DNA from: Anoxybacillus tengchongensis
GTDB lineage: Bacteria > Bacillota > Bacilli > Bacillales > Anoxybacillaceae
Length of the DNA stretch: 64,000 nucleotides
Direction: 5' to 3'
Assembly (NCBI RefSeq): GCF_014201585.1
Contig: NZ_JACHES010000004.1
Coordinates: forward strand, 124,001 to 188,000
In this document: positions 1-6,880 of the stretch, one piece after another
Position numbering within the stretch: the first letter of the stretch is position 1
How the letters are laid out: each line of letters opens with the position of its first letter
Translations under genes and position numbers: made by a program
The notes under the pieces: generated by a model
Told to the model about the DNA's origin: nothing
Databases searched by the model: none
What the model saw: only the letters and a program-made list of their open reading frames with translations

Positions 1-141
1 TGTTTCATGTTGTACTCCTAGCACAGTAATGCGATGAGCGCGGCGAAGATGAGGGAGAATCCCCGCAATATACGTTTGAATCGCACCTCCAAGCACAGGT
101 GGAACAGGTAATTTTTCTGTACAAATCATTAAAATGTTCAT
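1..141 (-). CDS. Glycosyltransferase, CotSA-like, N-terminal part (truncated by window edge)
   Basis: Only the first 47 codons are inside the window. They read MNILMICTEKLPVPPVLGGA and continue to an ITVLGVQ segment, which is the typical start of a GT4-type glycosyltransferase: a beta strand followed by a PPVLGG-type donor-site loop. Its ATG overlaps the stop of the upstream CotS-like gene by four bases (ATGA), so the two are translationally coupled. In Bacillus the cotSA and cotS genes are neighbours and their products sit in the spore coat. The family call is good; the spore role is inferred from that arrangement. Confidence 0.7.
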   Translation of the reverse strand, partial: MNILMICTEKLPVPPVLGGAIQTYIAGILPHLRRAHRITVLGVQHET

Positions 142-1229
142 CGATTTCCGTTCTCCTTCCAATCGTTTTCAATTTCAGCAAGCACTGGCCATTTTGTCGC
201 ATCTGTTGCAACAATCGTTTCAATAAGTTGCATCGTTTGTTCATTTAAAAACAGCTCTGGATCATATACTACTTCTTTTAAGTTTTTGTAAAATTCATTC
301 GGAAGTGACAAATCGATCATGAATACTTCATATAATGAAGCGTCAATCGGATTCGCTTCATGATACGCTCGAATCATTTCACGTACCCAATGAACGTCCC
401 AGCGATATAAATCGGCCATTGTGCCAGAAATGAGTTTTCGTAAATCGCGAATCGGCAAATCAAATGCGACACCGTCTAAATCAATAATCCACATACCGTT
501 CGCACCCATTTGTCCATTCGACCAGCCGTAATCTTGATGCACTAATCCCCACTCGCTATGTCCAAGCTCAACTAATTGATTGTACGGGGATTGTTGCAGT
601 CTTGCAAAACTTTCGCGCGCCTGAGCTTGAAAGTGGTCGACAACTTGCAATAGCATGGAGCTTGCTGGCATTTCTTTATATACGTTAGCTAATTGGCGAA
701 ACCAGTCCATTTTACTAATCGTTTTTTCATACGTTTTCGGCCATTTATATAACCGCGAAGCGATTTCTGCCCCTTTAGGGGGAACGTATCCTTTGCTTAA
801 GCGGTGGAATTCGCCAAGCGCATAACAAAGTTGCTTTGCTCCTTCTAAATCTTTCGTTACTGGAAATAGCGGTTCAATCCACTCCGCTACAAACCATAGT
901 TTTCCGCCCGCCTCCACATAATCCATTCCGTCTTTTGTTTGTACGATCGGTGGGACATTTGCTTTTTGCACATCGACTAAATATCGTTGGGCTCCAAGGC
1001 TAAATAAACTGCGCGTTGGACGGCGATGAAGCAATTTTAAACTTTTCGGACCTTTGTTCGTTTCTAGTTTCCAAATGGCTCCTCCTTTATCTGGCTTCGT
1101 CGTGACGACTTGCCTACTTTGAACAGATAAATCGTAATGGCGCAAAACGTCTTCTGCCATTTGTTCAATATAGTCCGGTACGAAAAATTCGTGCATCGTT
1201 TCATCGACAATCCATGGTTCAATGAACAT
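138..1229 (-). CDS. cotS: CotS-family spore coat protein (kinase-like fold)
   Basis: A 363-residue protein of the CotS/YtaA (CotI) family, which has an aminoglycoside-phosphotransferase-like fold. The catalytic-loop signature is visible as HQDYGWSNG and is followed by the metal-binding-type IDLDGVAFD. B. subtilis members are inner/outer coat proteins made in the mother cell. The start is set at ATG 1229 because AGGAGGGG lies six bases upstream; a longer reading from 1250 has no such site. It overlaps the downstream glycosyltransferase by four bases. Whether it still phosphorylates anything cannot be judged from sequence. CotS versus CotI is not distinguished with certainty. Confidence 0.8.
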   Translation of the reverse strand: MFIEPWIVDETMHEFFVPDYIEQMAEDVLRHYDLSVQSRQVVTTKPDKGGAIWKLETNKGPKSLKLLHRRPTRSLFSLGAQRYLVDVQKANVPPIVQTKDGMDYVEAGGKLWFVAEWIEPLFPVTKDLEGAKQLCYALGEFHRLSKGYVPPKGAEIASRLYKWPKTYEKTISKMDWFRQLANVYKEMPASSMLLQVVDHFQAQARESFARLQQSPYNQLVELGHSEWGLVHQDYGWSNGQMGANGMWIIDLDGVAFDLPIRDLRKLISGTMADLYRWDVHWVREMIRAYHEANPIDASLYEVFMIDLSLPNEFYKNLKEVVYDPELFLNEQTMQLIETIVATDATKWPVLAEIENDWKENGNR

Positions 1230-1265
1230 ATAACCCCTCCTATTTGACATAAATCCCTACTATCT

Positions 1266-1293
1266 CAACATATGCACTAAAAAAAATTTCGTA
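1266..1293 (-). promoter_or_regulatory. Candidate sigma-K-type promoter for the cotS operon
   Basis: On the minus strand CATATGTTG (one mismatch to CATANNNTA) lies 15 bases after a TACG that supplies the AC of the -35 element. It is about 40 bases upstream of the CotS start. The match is partial, so this is a suggestion only. Confidence 0.3.
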
Positions 1294-1320
1294 TAGACAT
1301 ATCCATTACGCCCAACAAAA

Positions 1321-1350
1321 AAACCGTCTCTTTTCATTCAGAGACGGTTT
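1321..1350 (-). terminator. Rho-independent terminator of the glutathione peroxidase gene
   Basis: A perfect ten-base stem (AAACCGTCTC pairing with GAGACGGTTT) is followed on the minus strand by a T-run. It overlaps the last codons and stop of the peroxidase gene. Confidence 0.85.
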
Positions 1351-1828
1351 CACTGAGCAATTGTTCAATATGTTGTTCTAGTTCGAACGGCTTTGTGGTT
1401 GGCGCAAACCGCTCGACCACTTTCCCGTTTCGATCCACTAAAAACTTTGTAAAATTCCATTTCACCGCTTTCGTTCCTAACACACCTGGCGCTTGCTCAG
1501 TTAAGTAAACAAACAGCGGATGGGCGTTTGGACCGTTTACGTCCACTTTTGCAAACATCGGAAACGTTACATGATAATTCAATTGGCAAAATTGTGAAAT
1601 TTCTTCTTCCGATCCCGGCTCTTGATTTCCAAACTGATTGCATGGGAAACCGAGCACAACAAAACCACGATCTTTATATTTGTCGTATAGCTGTTGCAAT
1701 TGTTCGTATTGCGGCGTCAATCCACATTTACTTGCTGTATTGACGATGAGTAATACGTTTCCTTTATAATGCGCTAATGATTGTTCTTCACCTTGAATGG
1801 TGCGTACGTGAAAATCGTAAATGTTCAT
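1334..1828 (-). CDS. bsaA: Glutathione/thioredoxin-type peroxidase
   Basis: A 164-residue thiol peroxidase of the glutathione peroxidase family, cytoplasmic, reducing hydroperoxides. Cysteine replaces selenocysteine at C35 (TASKCGLT). The family motifs [12 protein letters not shown] (Q69) and WNFTKF (W124) complete the catalytic triad. Bacterial cysteine-type members usually take electrons from thioredoxin. The start at 1828 is chosen for the AAGGAGGAA site nine bases upstream; a reading extended to 1903 adds 25 unrelated residues. It is a single-gene unit with its own terminator. Confidence 0.92.
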   Translation of the reverse strand: MNIYDFHVRTIQGEEQSLAHYKGNVLLIVNTASKCGLTPQYEQLQQLYDKYKDRGFVVLGFPCNQFGNQEPGSEEEISQFCQLNYHVTFPMFAKVDVNGPNAHPLFVYLTEQAPGVLGTKAVKWNFTKFLVDRNGKVVERFAPTTKPFELEQHIEQLLSETVSE

Positions 1829-1957
1829 CTCACATTCCTCCTTTAGCGCTATTGTAACATATGGATCATTTTTTCTACACAAACAATGCTTCAATTCAGA
1901 CAAATGAAAAAATGTTCGTTATAATGGTGAAAAAAGACAAAAAAGAAGGTGTTTTCA

Positions 1958-2815
1958 TTGAAAATGCGCGTTAGTGCGGTTCAATATCATTTACATACGA
2001 TTCAATCGTTTGAACAGTTCGCAAAACAAGTTGAACATTATGTAAAAACAGCGCAAGAATTTGGGGCTGAATTTGTCCTATTCCCTGAGTTTATGACGAC
2101 ACAGCTCATGTCCATTGGCGATGACACGAAAGAAGCGTTAACGATTGACGAGCTTCCGACGTTTACAGAAGCATATCGCTCGCTATTTACCACGCTTGCG
2201 AAACAGACGAATATGCATATCATCGGCGGGACGCATGTCGTGAAAAAAGGAGATCGGCTATATAATGTCGCTCATTTATTTTATCCTGACGGAACGATTG
2301 CTGAACAGGCGAAATTGCATATTACGCCGACGGAAGTGAACGAATGGAATATGCATGGCGGCGATACATTGCGCGTCTTTCCAACAACGAAAGGAACGAT
2401 TGCCATTTTAACATGTTATGATATCGAATTTCCTGAAATCGTGCGCATGGCGCGCGCAAAAGGCGCAGACGTCATTTTTTGCCCGTCATGCACCGATGAC
2501 CGCCACGGGTTTCATCGCGTGCGCTATACATGCCACGCCCGCGCCATTGAAAACCAAGTGTACGTCGTCACGACAGGCACAGTCGGCTCATTGCCAACCG
2601 TCGATTTTATGCGGGCAAACTTCGGTCAAGCAGCGATCATTACACCGAACGATATTCCATTTCCACCGCGCGGCATTTTAGCGGAAGGAGAAATAAATGA
2701 CGATATGATCATTACGGCTGATCTTGATTTACAGCTTCTTTACGACGTTCGCGAACGCGGATCGGTAACAACATGGCGCGATCGGCGCACGGATTTATAT
2801 ACAGATTGGACATAA
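1958..2815 (+). CDS. Carbon-nitrogen hydrolase (nitrilase superfamily)
   Basis: A 285-residue single-domain amidase/nitrilase superfamily enzyme with the catalytic triad E44 (LFPEF), K119 (AKLH) and C153 (LTCYDIEFPE). The substrate is unknown. TTG 1958 fits best with GAAGGTG six bases upstream; GTG 1949 and ATG 1964 are alternatives. An acetyltransferase gene follows after 11 bases. In B. subtilis YhcX carries a GNAT domain and a nitrilase domain in one chain, so these two genes look like the same module split into separate proteins in the opposite order. Acylation/deacylation of a shared metabolite is inference. Confidence 0.85.
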   Translation: MKMRVSAVQYHLHTIQSFEQFAKQVEHYVKTAQEFGAEFVLFPEFMTTQLMSIGDDTKEALTIDELPTFTEAYRSLFTTLAKQTNMHIIGGTHVVKKGDRLYNVAHLFYPDGTIAEQAKLHITPTEVNEWNMHGGDTLRVFPTTKGTIAILTCYDIEFPEIVRMARAKGADVIFCPSCTDDRHGFHRVRYTCHARAIENQVYVVTTGTVGSLPTVDFMRANFGQAAIITPNDIPFPPRGILAEGEINDDMIITADLDLQLLYDVRERGSVTTWRDRRTDLYTDWT

Positions 2816-2826
2816 GGGGGAGAACG

Positions 2827-3489
2827 ATGTATAAAAAGCAACTTTACGTCTTTCATGGCGACCGTCCAATTCCTGCGATCATTCGTAACTACGAAGAAAA
2901 AGACATCGATGCGTTAATTCGCATCCAACAAGAAAGTTTTCCACCTCCTTTCCCATCTGAATTATGGTGGAATAAAGAACAGCTTATGAATCATATCACA
3001 CTTTTTCCAGAGGGGGCGTTATGTGTCGAAGTGGACGGGGAAGTTGTCGGATCGATGACCGGTTTGATCGTGAACTTTCATCCAAGCGATGCCGATCATA
3101 CGTGGGAAGAAATAACGGATAACGGATATATTCGCAACCATAACCGAAACGGCAATACGTTATACGTCGTCGACATCGGTGTCCGCCCATCATATCGAAA
3201 ACTCGGCTTAGGAAAATGGCTGATGCAGTCGATGTACGAAGTTGTCGTCCAGCAAAAGCTTGAACGACTATTAGGTGGCAGTCGGATGCCGGGGTATCAT
3301 CTGTACGCGAGTGAAATGACGGCCGAACAATATGTACATGAGGTAATCAAAGGAAAACTAAAAGACCCTGTCATTACGTTTTTACTTCGTTGCGGTCGCA
3401 CGCCAGTGAAAGTCGTCGCCAATTATTTAGAAGATGCCCAATCGTGCAACTACGCGCTACTTATGGAATGGCGCAATCCGTTTTTGTAA
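2827..3489 (+). CDS. GNAT-family N-acetyltransferase
   Basis: A 220-residue GNAT protein. The acetyl-CoA-binding core is visible as VVDIGVRPSYRKLGLGKWLM, matching the R/Q-x-x-G-x-G/A loop. It begins 11 bases after the hydrolase stop, with AAGGGGGAGAACG before ATG 2827, so it is cotranscribed and possibly coupled. The extended insert around residues 70-95 and the tail after residue 150 resemble the N-terminal acetyltransferase half of YhcX-type proteins. The acceptor substrate is unknown. Confidence 0.85.
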   Translation: MYKKQLYVFHGDRPIPAIIRNYEEKDIDALIRIQQESFPPPFPSELWWNKEQLMNHITLFPEGALCVEVDGEVVGSMTGLIVNFHPSDADHTWEEITDNGYIRNHNRNGNTLYVVDIGVRPSYRKLGLGKWLMQSMYEVVVQQKLERLLGGSRMPGYHLYASEMTAEQYVHEVIKGKLKDPVITFLLRCGRTPVKVVANYLEDAQSCNYALLMEWRNPFL

Positions 3490-3500
3490 CCGCCCGTCCA

Positions 3501-3529
3501 CACCGTTCCTCTCTCTCGTTCATACGCTA
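3501..3529 (+). promoter_or_regulatory. Sigma-K promoter (late mother cell)
   Basis: CACC at 3501-3504, a spacer of exactly 16 bases and CATACGCTA at 3521-3529 match every defined base of the sigma-K consensus mACm-N16-CATANNNTA. It lies 22 bases before the start codon of the CxCC protein, between two genes with no other promoter visible. This places the downstream gene in late mother-cell expression. Confidence 0.7.
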
Positions 3530-3550
3530 AAGTAGAGAGGAGGAAACGAA

Positions 3551-4087
3551 ATGAAAAAATGTTGTTGTGCACCGACGCGCCATAAACCAATGCCGCCACA
3601 ACGCAATGAATGCCCATGCTGTGTCGAAGGAATGAAAGATGTATTAGCACAGCTAAACGGAAAAGAAGTCGATATTGCCACACTCGACCAAACAGGACTA
3701 GGACAAGGAAATAATAATTTTATAGTCGGTACGATCGTAAATGACTTAATCGTCACGGGTACGATTCCTGGAAGCGGACAAAATAGACGTTCTGCCGCTT
3801 TTCCGATTTGTAATGTCGTTGGGGTGAGAGGAGATGCGCTAAAAAATATTCCTCTTCCCGCCATTGACGAAACGTGCGATTGTTGCGAACGTTCCATTAC
3901 AAGCTTTTTGCAACGTATTCAAGGACAGACGGTAGATGTCGACACATTAGCTACCGGGCAATTTAACAATGTGCAAAATGTTACAGTCGATGACGTCGGA
4001 AAAGGAACTGTGCGTCTGACAACCACAAACGAAACATGGGTCGTAAACAGTTGTTTTATTTCGGGCATATTTGGCTTTACGCGATAA
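3551..4087 (+). CDS. Duplicated CxCC-domain protein, probable spore surface component
   Basis: I do not recognise a named family. The 178-residue protein starts MKKCCC and contains two copies of a unit beginning CPCC (21-24) or CDCC (109-112). Each is followed by a helix and a D-V/I-D-T-L beta segment (EVDIATLDQTG and TVDVDTLATG), then a valine-rich strand region. No signal peptide or membrane segment is seen. AGAGGAGG lies nine bases before the ATG and a consensus sigma-K promoter is just upstream. Cysteine richness, the promoter and the adjacent S-Ena-like genes suggest a disulfide-cross-linked coat, exosporium or appendage-associated protein; this role is inference. Confidence 0.75.
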   Translation: MKKCCCAPTRHKPMPPQRNECPCCVEGMKDVLAQLNGKEVDIATLDQTGLGQGNNNFIVGTIVNDLIVTGTIPGSGQNRRSAAFPICNVVGVRGDALKNIPLPAIDETCDCCERSITSFLQRIQGQTVDVDTLATGQFNNVQNVTVDDVGKGTVRLTTTNETWVVNSCFISGIFGFTR

Positions 4088-4117
4088 GAGAGCTTCGCTT
4101 CACGCGTCGCTCTCTTT
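4086..4117. terminator. Bidirectional terminator between convergent cysteine-rich genes
   Basis: AAGAGAGC at 4086-4093 pairs with GCTCTCTT at 4109-4116, with T/A-rich flanks. It lies between the ends of the CxCC gene and the 289-residue cysteine-rich gene. Confidence 0.6.
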
Positions 4118-4985
4118 ATCGTAATGGACACCTTCGTATTTGAACATGTTGTGGGCATATGTCTACTTGTTGTTCAACGCGTGGTGTACATGTCGTTCCT
4201 TCCATTTCAATTTTTACCCGTCCGAGCGATTGGATATGTTGACAAAGATGAACAGAAATGAATATTTGCGGGCACGTTGTCGAAAGAAGCGCCGCTTTAC
4301 AGTCAGCTACAACCGTTTCACAGACGACGTTCGTCCCCGCTGGAGCACATAATAACACGTCTTCGACCGTTGCTAATGAAATCGGCTTTGTCTTCCATAC
4401 CGTTCCATCTTTCTGTGTACATTGTAATACGACAAAAGTTTCGACGAGAACATATACTTTTTGTAATTCAACCCGTTTTCCGTTTGGCAACGTGACATGC
4501 ACGGTCTGTCGTTCATCAAGCGTATGACAAGCAATTTGTTCTGGTTCAATCGGCTGTCCGCACGCATCAGTCAATATGCAGCGAATATGTTCACAATCGC
4601 CAAGACGATCGAGTTGTTGATGAAGTTGAATGCATACGCGTCCGATGCACGTGCCATTTCCTTTACATTCAACATGCACGTCGCGTAAACGCGCCATCGT
4701 CAATGAACGGGATTCCCCTTCCTGTAATGAACATGCGATTTCTCCGTTAATCAAGACGTCCATTTGTTGTCCGCAACCTTGTTCATATACAACCGTCACC
4801 GTTCCAAACGCATGCACATGTTCTTCCGCTGACCATACGATCGTTTTTTCCCCGCATGGCGCACAAACGTTAACACAAATATTGTGCTCGACAATCGGTT
4901 CGGTCAACGCCTCTCTTTTCGTTAATTTTACCGAACGCGTAACCCAATCAAACACTTTCTCTACATGAACACAATGCTTCTCCAC
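4116..4985 (-). CDS. Cysteine-rich protein with S-Ena-like domain and C-terminal extension
   Basis: A 289-residue protein. After a short N-terminal CVHVEKVFDWV segment and a CVNVCAPC stretch (37-44), residues about 58-124 (FGTVTVVYEQ through IGRVCIQLHQ) match the domain of the small Ena-like protein encoded divergently at 5179, including the conserved glycine/valine strands and the C-terminal C-x-x-x-x-Y/H pattern. Residues 125-289 form a second cysteine-rich beta region containing ISVHLCQHIQ. GTG 4985 is chosen because AAAAGGAGG lies nine bases upstream; an ATG further out lies before that site. It has no signal peptide, as expected for mother-cell-assembled spore proteins. Role as appendage base, tip or coat anchor is inference. 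Confidence 0.75.
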   Translation of the reverse strand: MEKHCVHVEKVFDWVTRSVKLTKREALTEPIVEHNICVNVCAPCGEKTIVWSAEEHVHAFGTVTVVYEQGCGQQMDVLINGEIACSLQEGESRSLTMARLRDVHVECKGNGTCIGRVCIQLHQQLDRLGDCEHIRCILTDACGQPIEPEQIACHTLDERQTVHVTLPNGKRVELQKVYVLVETFVVLQCTQKDGTVWKTKPISLATVEDVLLCAPAGTNVVCETVVADCKAALLSTTCPQIFISVHLCQHIQSLGRVKIEMEGTTCTPRVEQQVDICPQHVQIRRCPLR

Positions 4986-5178
4986 CTGCCACTCCCTCCT
5001 TTTCATTCGATATATCATACTATGTGTCGATGTACATTCGTGCATAGGCGTACGGTGAAAAAATGTAATAAAAAATAGGTGCGAAACAAAGGACAAAATC
5101 CTATACACATTTTCATTTTTTGCATTGTATATAGAGGAAGATCATTCTTCTAATAAAAGATGAGAAGGAGCGGATACA
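4986..5178. promoter_or_regulatory. Divergent intergenic region with candidate mother-cell promoters
   Basis: For the plus-strand gene, CATTGTATA at 5123-5131 (one mismatch to the sigma-K -10) follows a TACA with 15 bases between. For the minus-strand gene, CATAGTATG (5024-5016) has one mismatch but no clear -35. Both are weak matches, so expression in the mother cell is only suggested. Confidence 0.3.
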
Positions 5179-5517
5179 ATGAGCTGTGGCGGATGTTGTC
5201 CAGACCGTCCAATCGTGACGGATGAAATTTGTCAAAATTGGGAGTTTCGTTGTGACGGTACAGATCGTACAATTTGGGAAGCAGATAGGGATCTTATTAA
5301 ACCGTTTGGAACAGTAACGGTATTAGTGGAAAATAGTTGTGATGGTGTCGAGGTACGCGTGAACGATACATTAATTGCTACGTTAACAGAAGGACAATCG
5401 TTTTCCAAAACATTCAATAGTTTACGTAAAGTATCAATTAAATGCCTTAAAACAGGAACTGATGACGGGCTTTGTTGTGGAAAGTTATGTATGACGGTAC
5501 ATTACAAAAAATGTTAA
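5179..5517 (+). CDS. S-Ena-type endospore appendage subunit (DUF3992-like)
   Basis: A 112-residue protein with the layout of S-type Ena subunits. A flexible N-terminal connector carries a double cysteine, then ten residues, then a third cysteine (C6-C7-X10-C18) within ICQNW. A jelly-roll-like beta domain (FGTVTVLVEN, TLIATLTEGQ, RKVSIKC) follows, ending LCMTVHY. In Ena1A/B of B. cereus the connector cysteines form disulfides with neighbouring subunits, giving very resistant spore pili. Here eleven cysteines are present, including a C-terminal one not recalled for Ena1B. AAGGAG precedes the ATG by eight bases and a terminator follows at once. The family call rests on motif spacing and recalled sequence; I judge it likely, not proven. 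Confidence 0.75.
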   Translation: MSCGGCCPDRPIVTDEICQNWEFRCDGTDRTIWEADRDLIKPFGTVTVLVENSCDGVEVRVNDTLIATLTEGQSFSKTFNSLRKVSIKCLKTGTDDGLCCGKLCMTVHYKKC

Positions 5518-5520
5518 TAG

Positions 5521-5553
5521 AAAAGGTGTTCCGCTGGCTGGAACACCTTTTTT
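5521..5553. terminator. Bidirectional terminator after the Ena-like gene
   Basis: A twelve-base stem (AAAAGGTGTTCC with GGAACACCTTTT) around GCTGGCT, followed by T-runs on both strands. It separates the appendage gene from the convergent DnaA-like gene. Confidence 0.9.
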
Positions 5554-5986
5554 AATGAATATACGTTTTCGGCACGGGTTGTTCATCGGTTGCGAGTAAT
5601 CGTTCAAGGAAGTCAGTACGTTCACGTAGTTGCGCCATTTCTTTTTCTATTTCTTCCATTCGCCTCTCTACTTTAGTCACACGCGCTTCGAGGTTCCACG
5701 TTTGTTTTTCGAGAGCGATCATGTAGTTCCACATGCGCATAAATTGTTCATCAGACAGCTCATAAGGGGCTTCAAACTGGATAGGCAGTCGTTTGCCGCA
5801 AACTTTTTCAATCGCTTGTTCGATGTGAGACGTATATAACGTTTGAAGCCAATTTTTTTGTAATGGGTTCGTGCAATGAATAACGACTTTATCGTCTTCC
5901 ATCGTCGCTGTCGTTCCTTCGATCCATGTGTGAAAAGCGAGCGAGGACATCATGCGAGATAAAACGTTTTTCACTTCTGACCACAT
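5552..5986 (-). CDS. Orphan DnaA-domain-I-like protein with coiled coil
   Basis: A 144-residue protein. Residues 1-75 follow the N-terminal interaction domain of DnaA closely: W2, the helix with F-x-TWI-x-GT (about 18-25), the VVIH strand, WL-x-x-LY, and LPIQF at the end of the domain. Residues about 85-135 are a charged heptad-patterned coiled coil (LEARVTKVERRMEEIEKEM). There is no AAA+ or DNA-binding domain, so it cannot be an initiator. DnaA domain I normally self-associates and binds helicase loaders and regulators such as SirA. A decoy or adaptor role is inference. The ATG is preceded by GGGGGGAGAAC. Confidence 0.75.
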   Translation of the reverse strand: MWSEVKNVLSRMMSSLAFHTWIEGTTATMEDDKVVIHCTNPLQKNWLQTLYTSHIEQAIEKVCGKRLPIQFEAPYELSDEQFMRMWNYMIALEKQTWNLEARVTKVERRMEEIEKEMAQLRERTDFLERLLATDEQPVPKTYIH

Positions 5987-6038
5987 TGTTCTCCCCCCTT
6001 TCACACATGGAATTAAACAAAAATAAAAAAATTCCTTC

Positions 6039-6284
6039 CTATTTTTTTCGAAACGCCCACCATTGTTTTGTTATTTCATAAGCAATGCGGTCATACAATT
6101 CATCCGTCGTCGTCGCTTTGACAACTTCGCCATCGAGTAAAACGAACGGGCAATGTTTGCATGTTTTACATTTGCCAACGCAATCTTTTCGTTTTATTTT
6201 TACATGTTTGAACGTTTGTTTGAAAAACGCATATAACGTTTTTGTTGCAAATTTATTTTTCTTGCAAAAATGCATTTTTTTCAT
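6039..6284 (-). CDS. Small DUF1450 (YuzB-like) protein
   Basis: An 81-residue protein with C-x3-C-x2-C-x2-CPF spacing (CVGKCKTCKHCPF) in the middle and a basic N-terminus. It resembles the DUF1450/YuzB group, whose function is unknown; a thioredoxin-like or 2Fe-2S-ferredoxin-like fold has been proposed for such cysteine patterns. ATG 6284 is preceded by TTGGAG at about nine bases. A methionine five codons upstream lacks a site. It is monocistronic. Confidence 0.7.
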   Translation of the reverse strand: MKKMHFCKKNKFATKTLYAFFKQTFKHVKIKRKDCVGKCKTCKHCPFVLLDGEVVKATTTDELYDRIAYEITKQWWAFRKK

Positions 6285-6363
6285 GTCGCCACACTCCAAG
6301 TATGATAACTATAATCATTTTCATTTCTATCATACTTCGAATGTTTGATTCCTTCAATGATTT

Positions 6364-6876
6364 TTACGTGGCATATCGTTGTAATTGCTCAAGTGAACGA
6401 ATGATGTACGGAATCATATGTAATAAGTCGTCGACATGGCTTTCGTTAATCGTGCGTCCGAAATCAATCGTCACTTCATGCGTGTATCGTTCATTTTGTC
6501 CATATGTATACGTCAACGTTTGTAAAATGATGTGGTGCTCTCCCCAAATGTGTTTTAACGTTTGTTCTACGTCATCCCCATCGACGTCTGTCGCTAAAAA
6601 AGAAAACGAAACGGTTACCGTACAGCCTGCATGCGTGACATCTTCATATAACAGCTCGTTCGCAATATGTTGAAGCGTCATCGCAAGCGAAATGGTGCAC
6701 GTCACTTCATGCGCATGCCGCAATTGAAAAGAAAGCGCATATGCGCGCGTAAATTTCGCTAAGTCGACAACGTCAGAACGATCCACGACTGTAATAAGCT
6801 CATCGCTTATATCTAAATCATATATCGCTCCTTCTACCACCGTTTTTAAATTATCAAAAATCGTCGGGTCAAACAT
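6364..6876 (-). CDS. Conserved-looking protein of unknown function
   Basis: A 170-residue soluble acidic protein that I do not recognise. It has no signal peptide, membrane segment or metal-binding motif. Predicted content is mixed alpha/beta with regular strands (VTCTISLAM, CTVTVSFSFLATDV, YTHEVTIDFG). It begins four bases after the stop of the MenC/NSAR-like gene, with AAAGGATG before the ATG, so the two are one operon. Base composition and codon use look like the neighbours. Confidence 0.6.
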   Translation of the reverse strand: MFDPTIFDNLKTVVEGAIYDLDISDELITVVDRSDVVDLAKFTRAYALSFQLRHAHEVTCTISLAMTLQHIANELLYEDVTHAGCTVTVSFSFLATDVDGDDVEQTLKHIWGEHHIILQTLTYTYGQNERYTHEVTIDFGRTINESHVDDLLHMIPYIIRSLEQLQRYAT

Positions 6877-6880
6877 ATGA

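Noticed and set aside
4140-4968. Several plus-strand frames opposite the 289-residue cysteine-rich gene
   Set aside because: They are mirror frames of a real gene; none has a ribosome site or recognisable domain.
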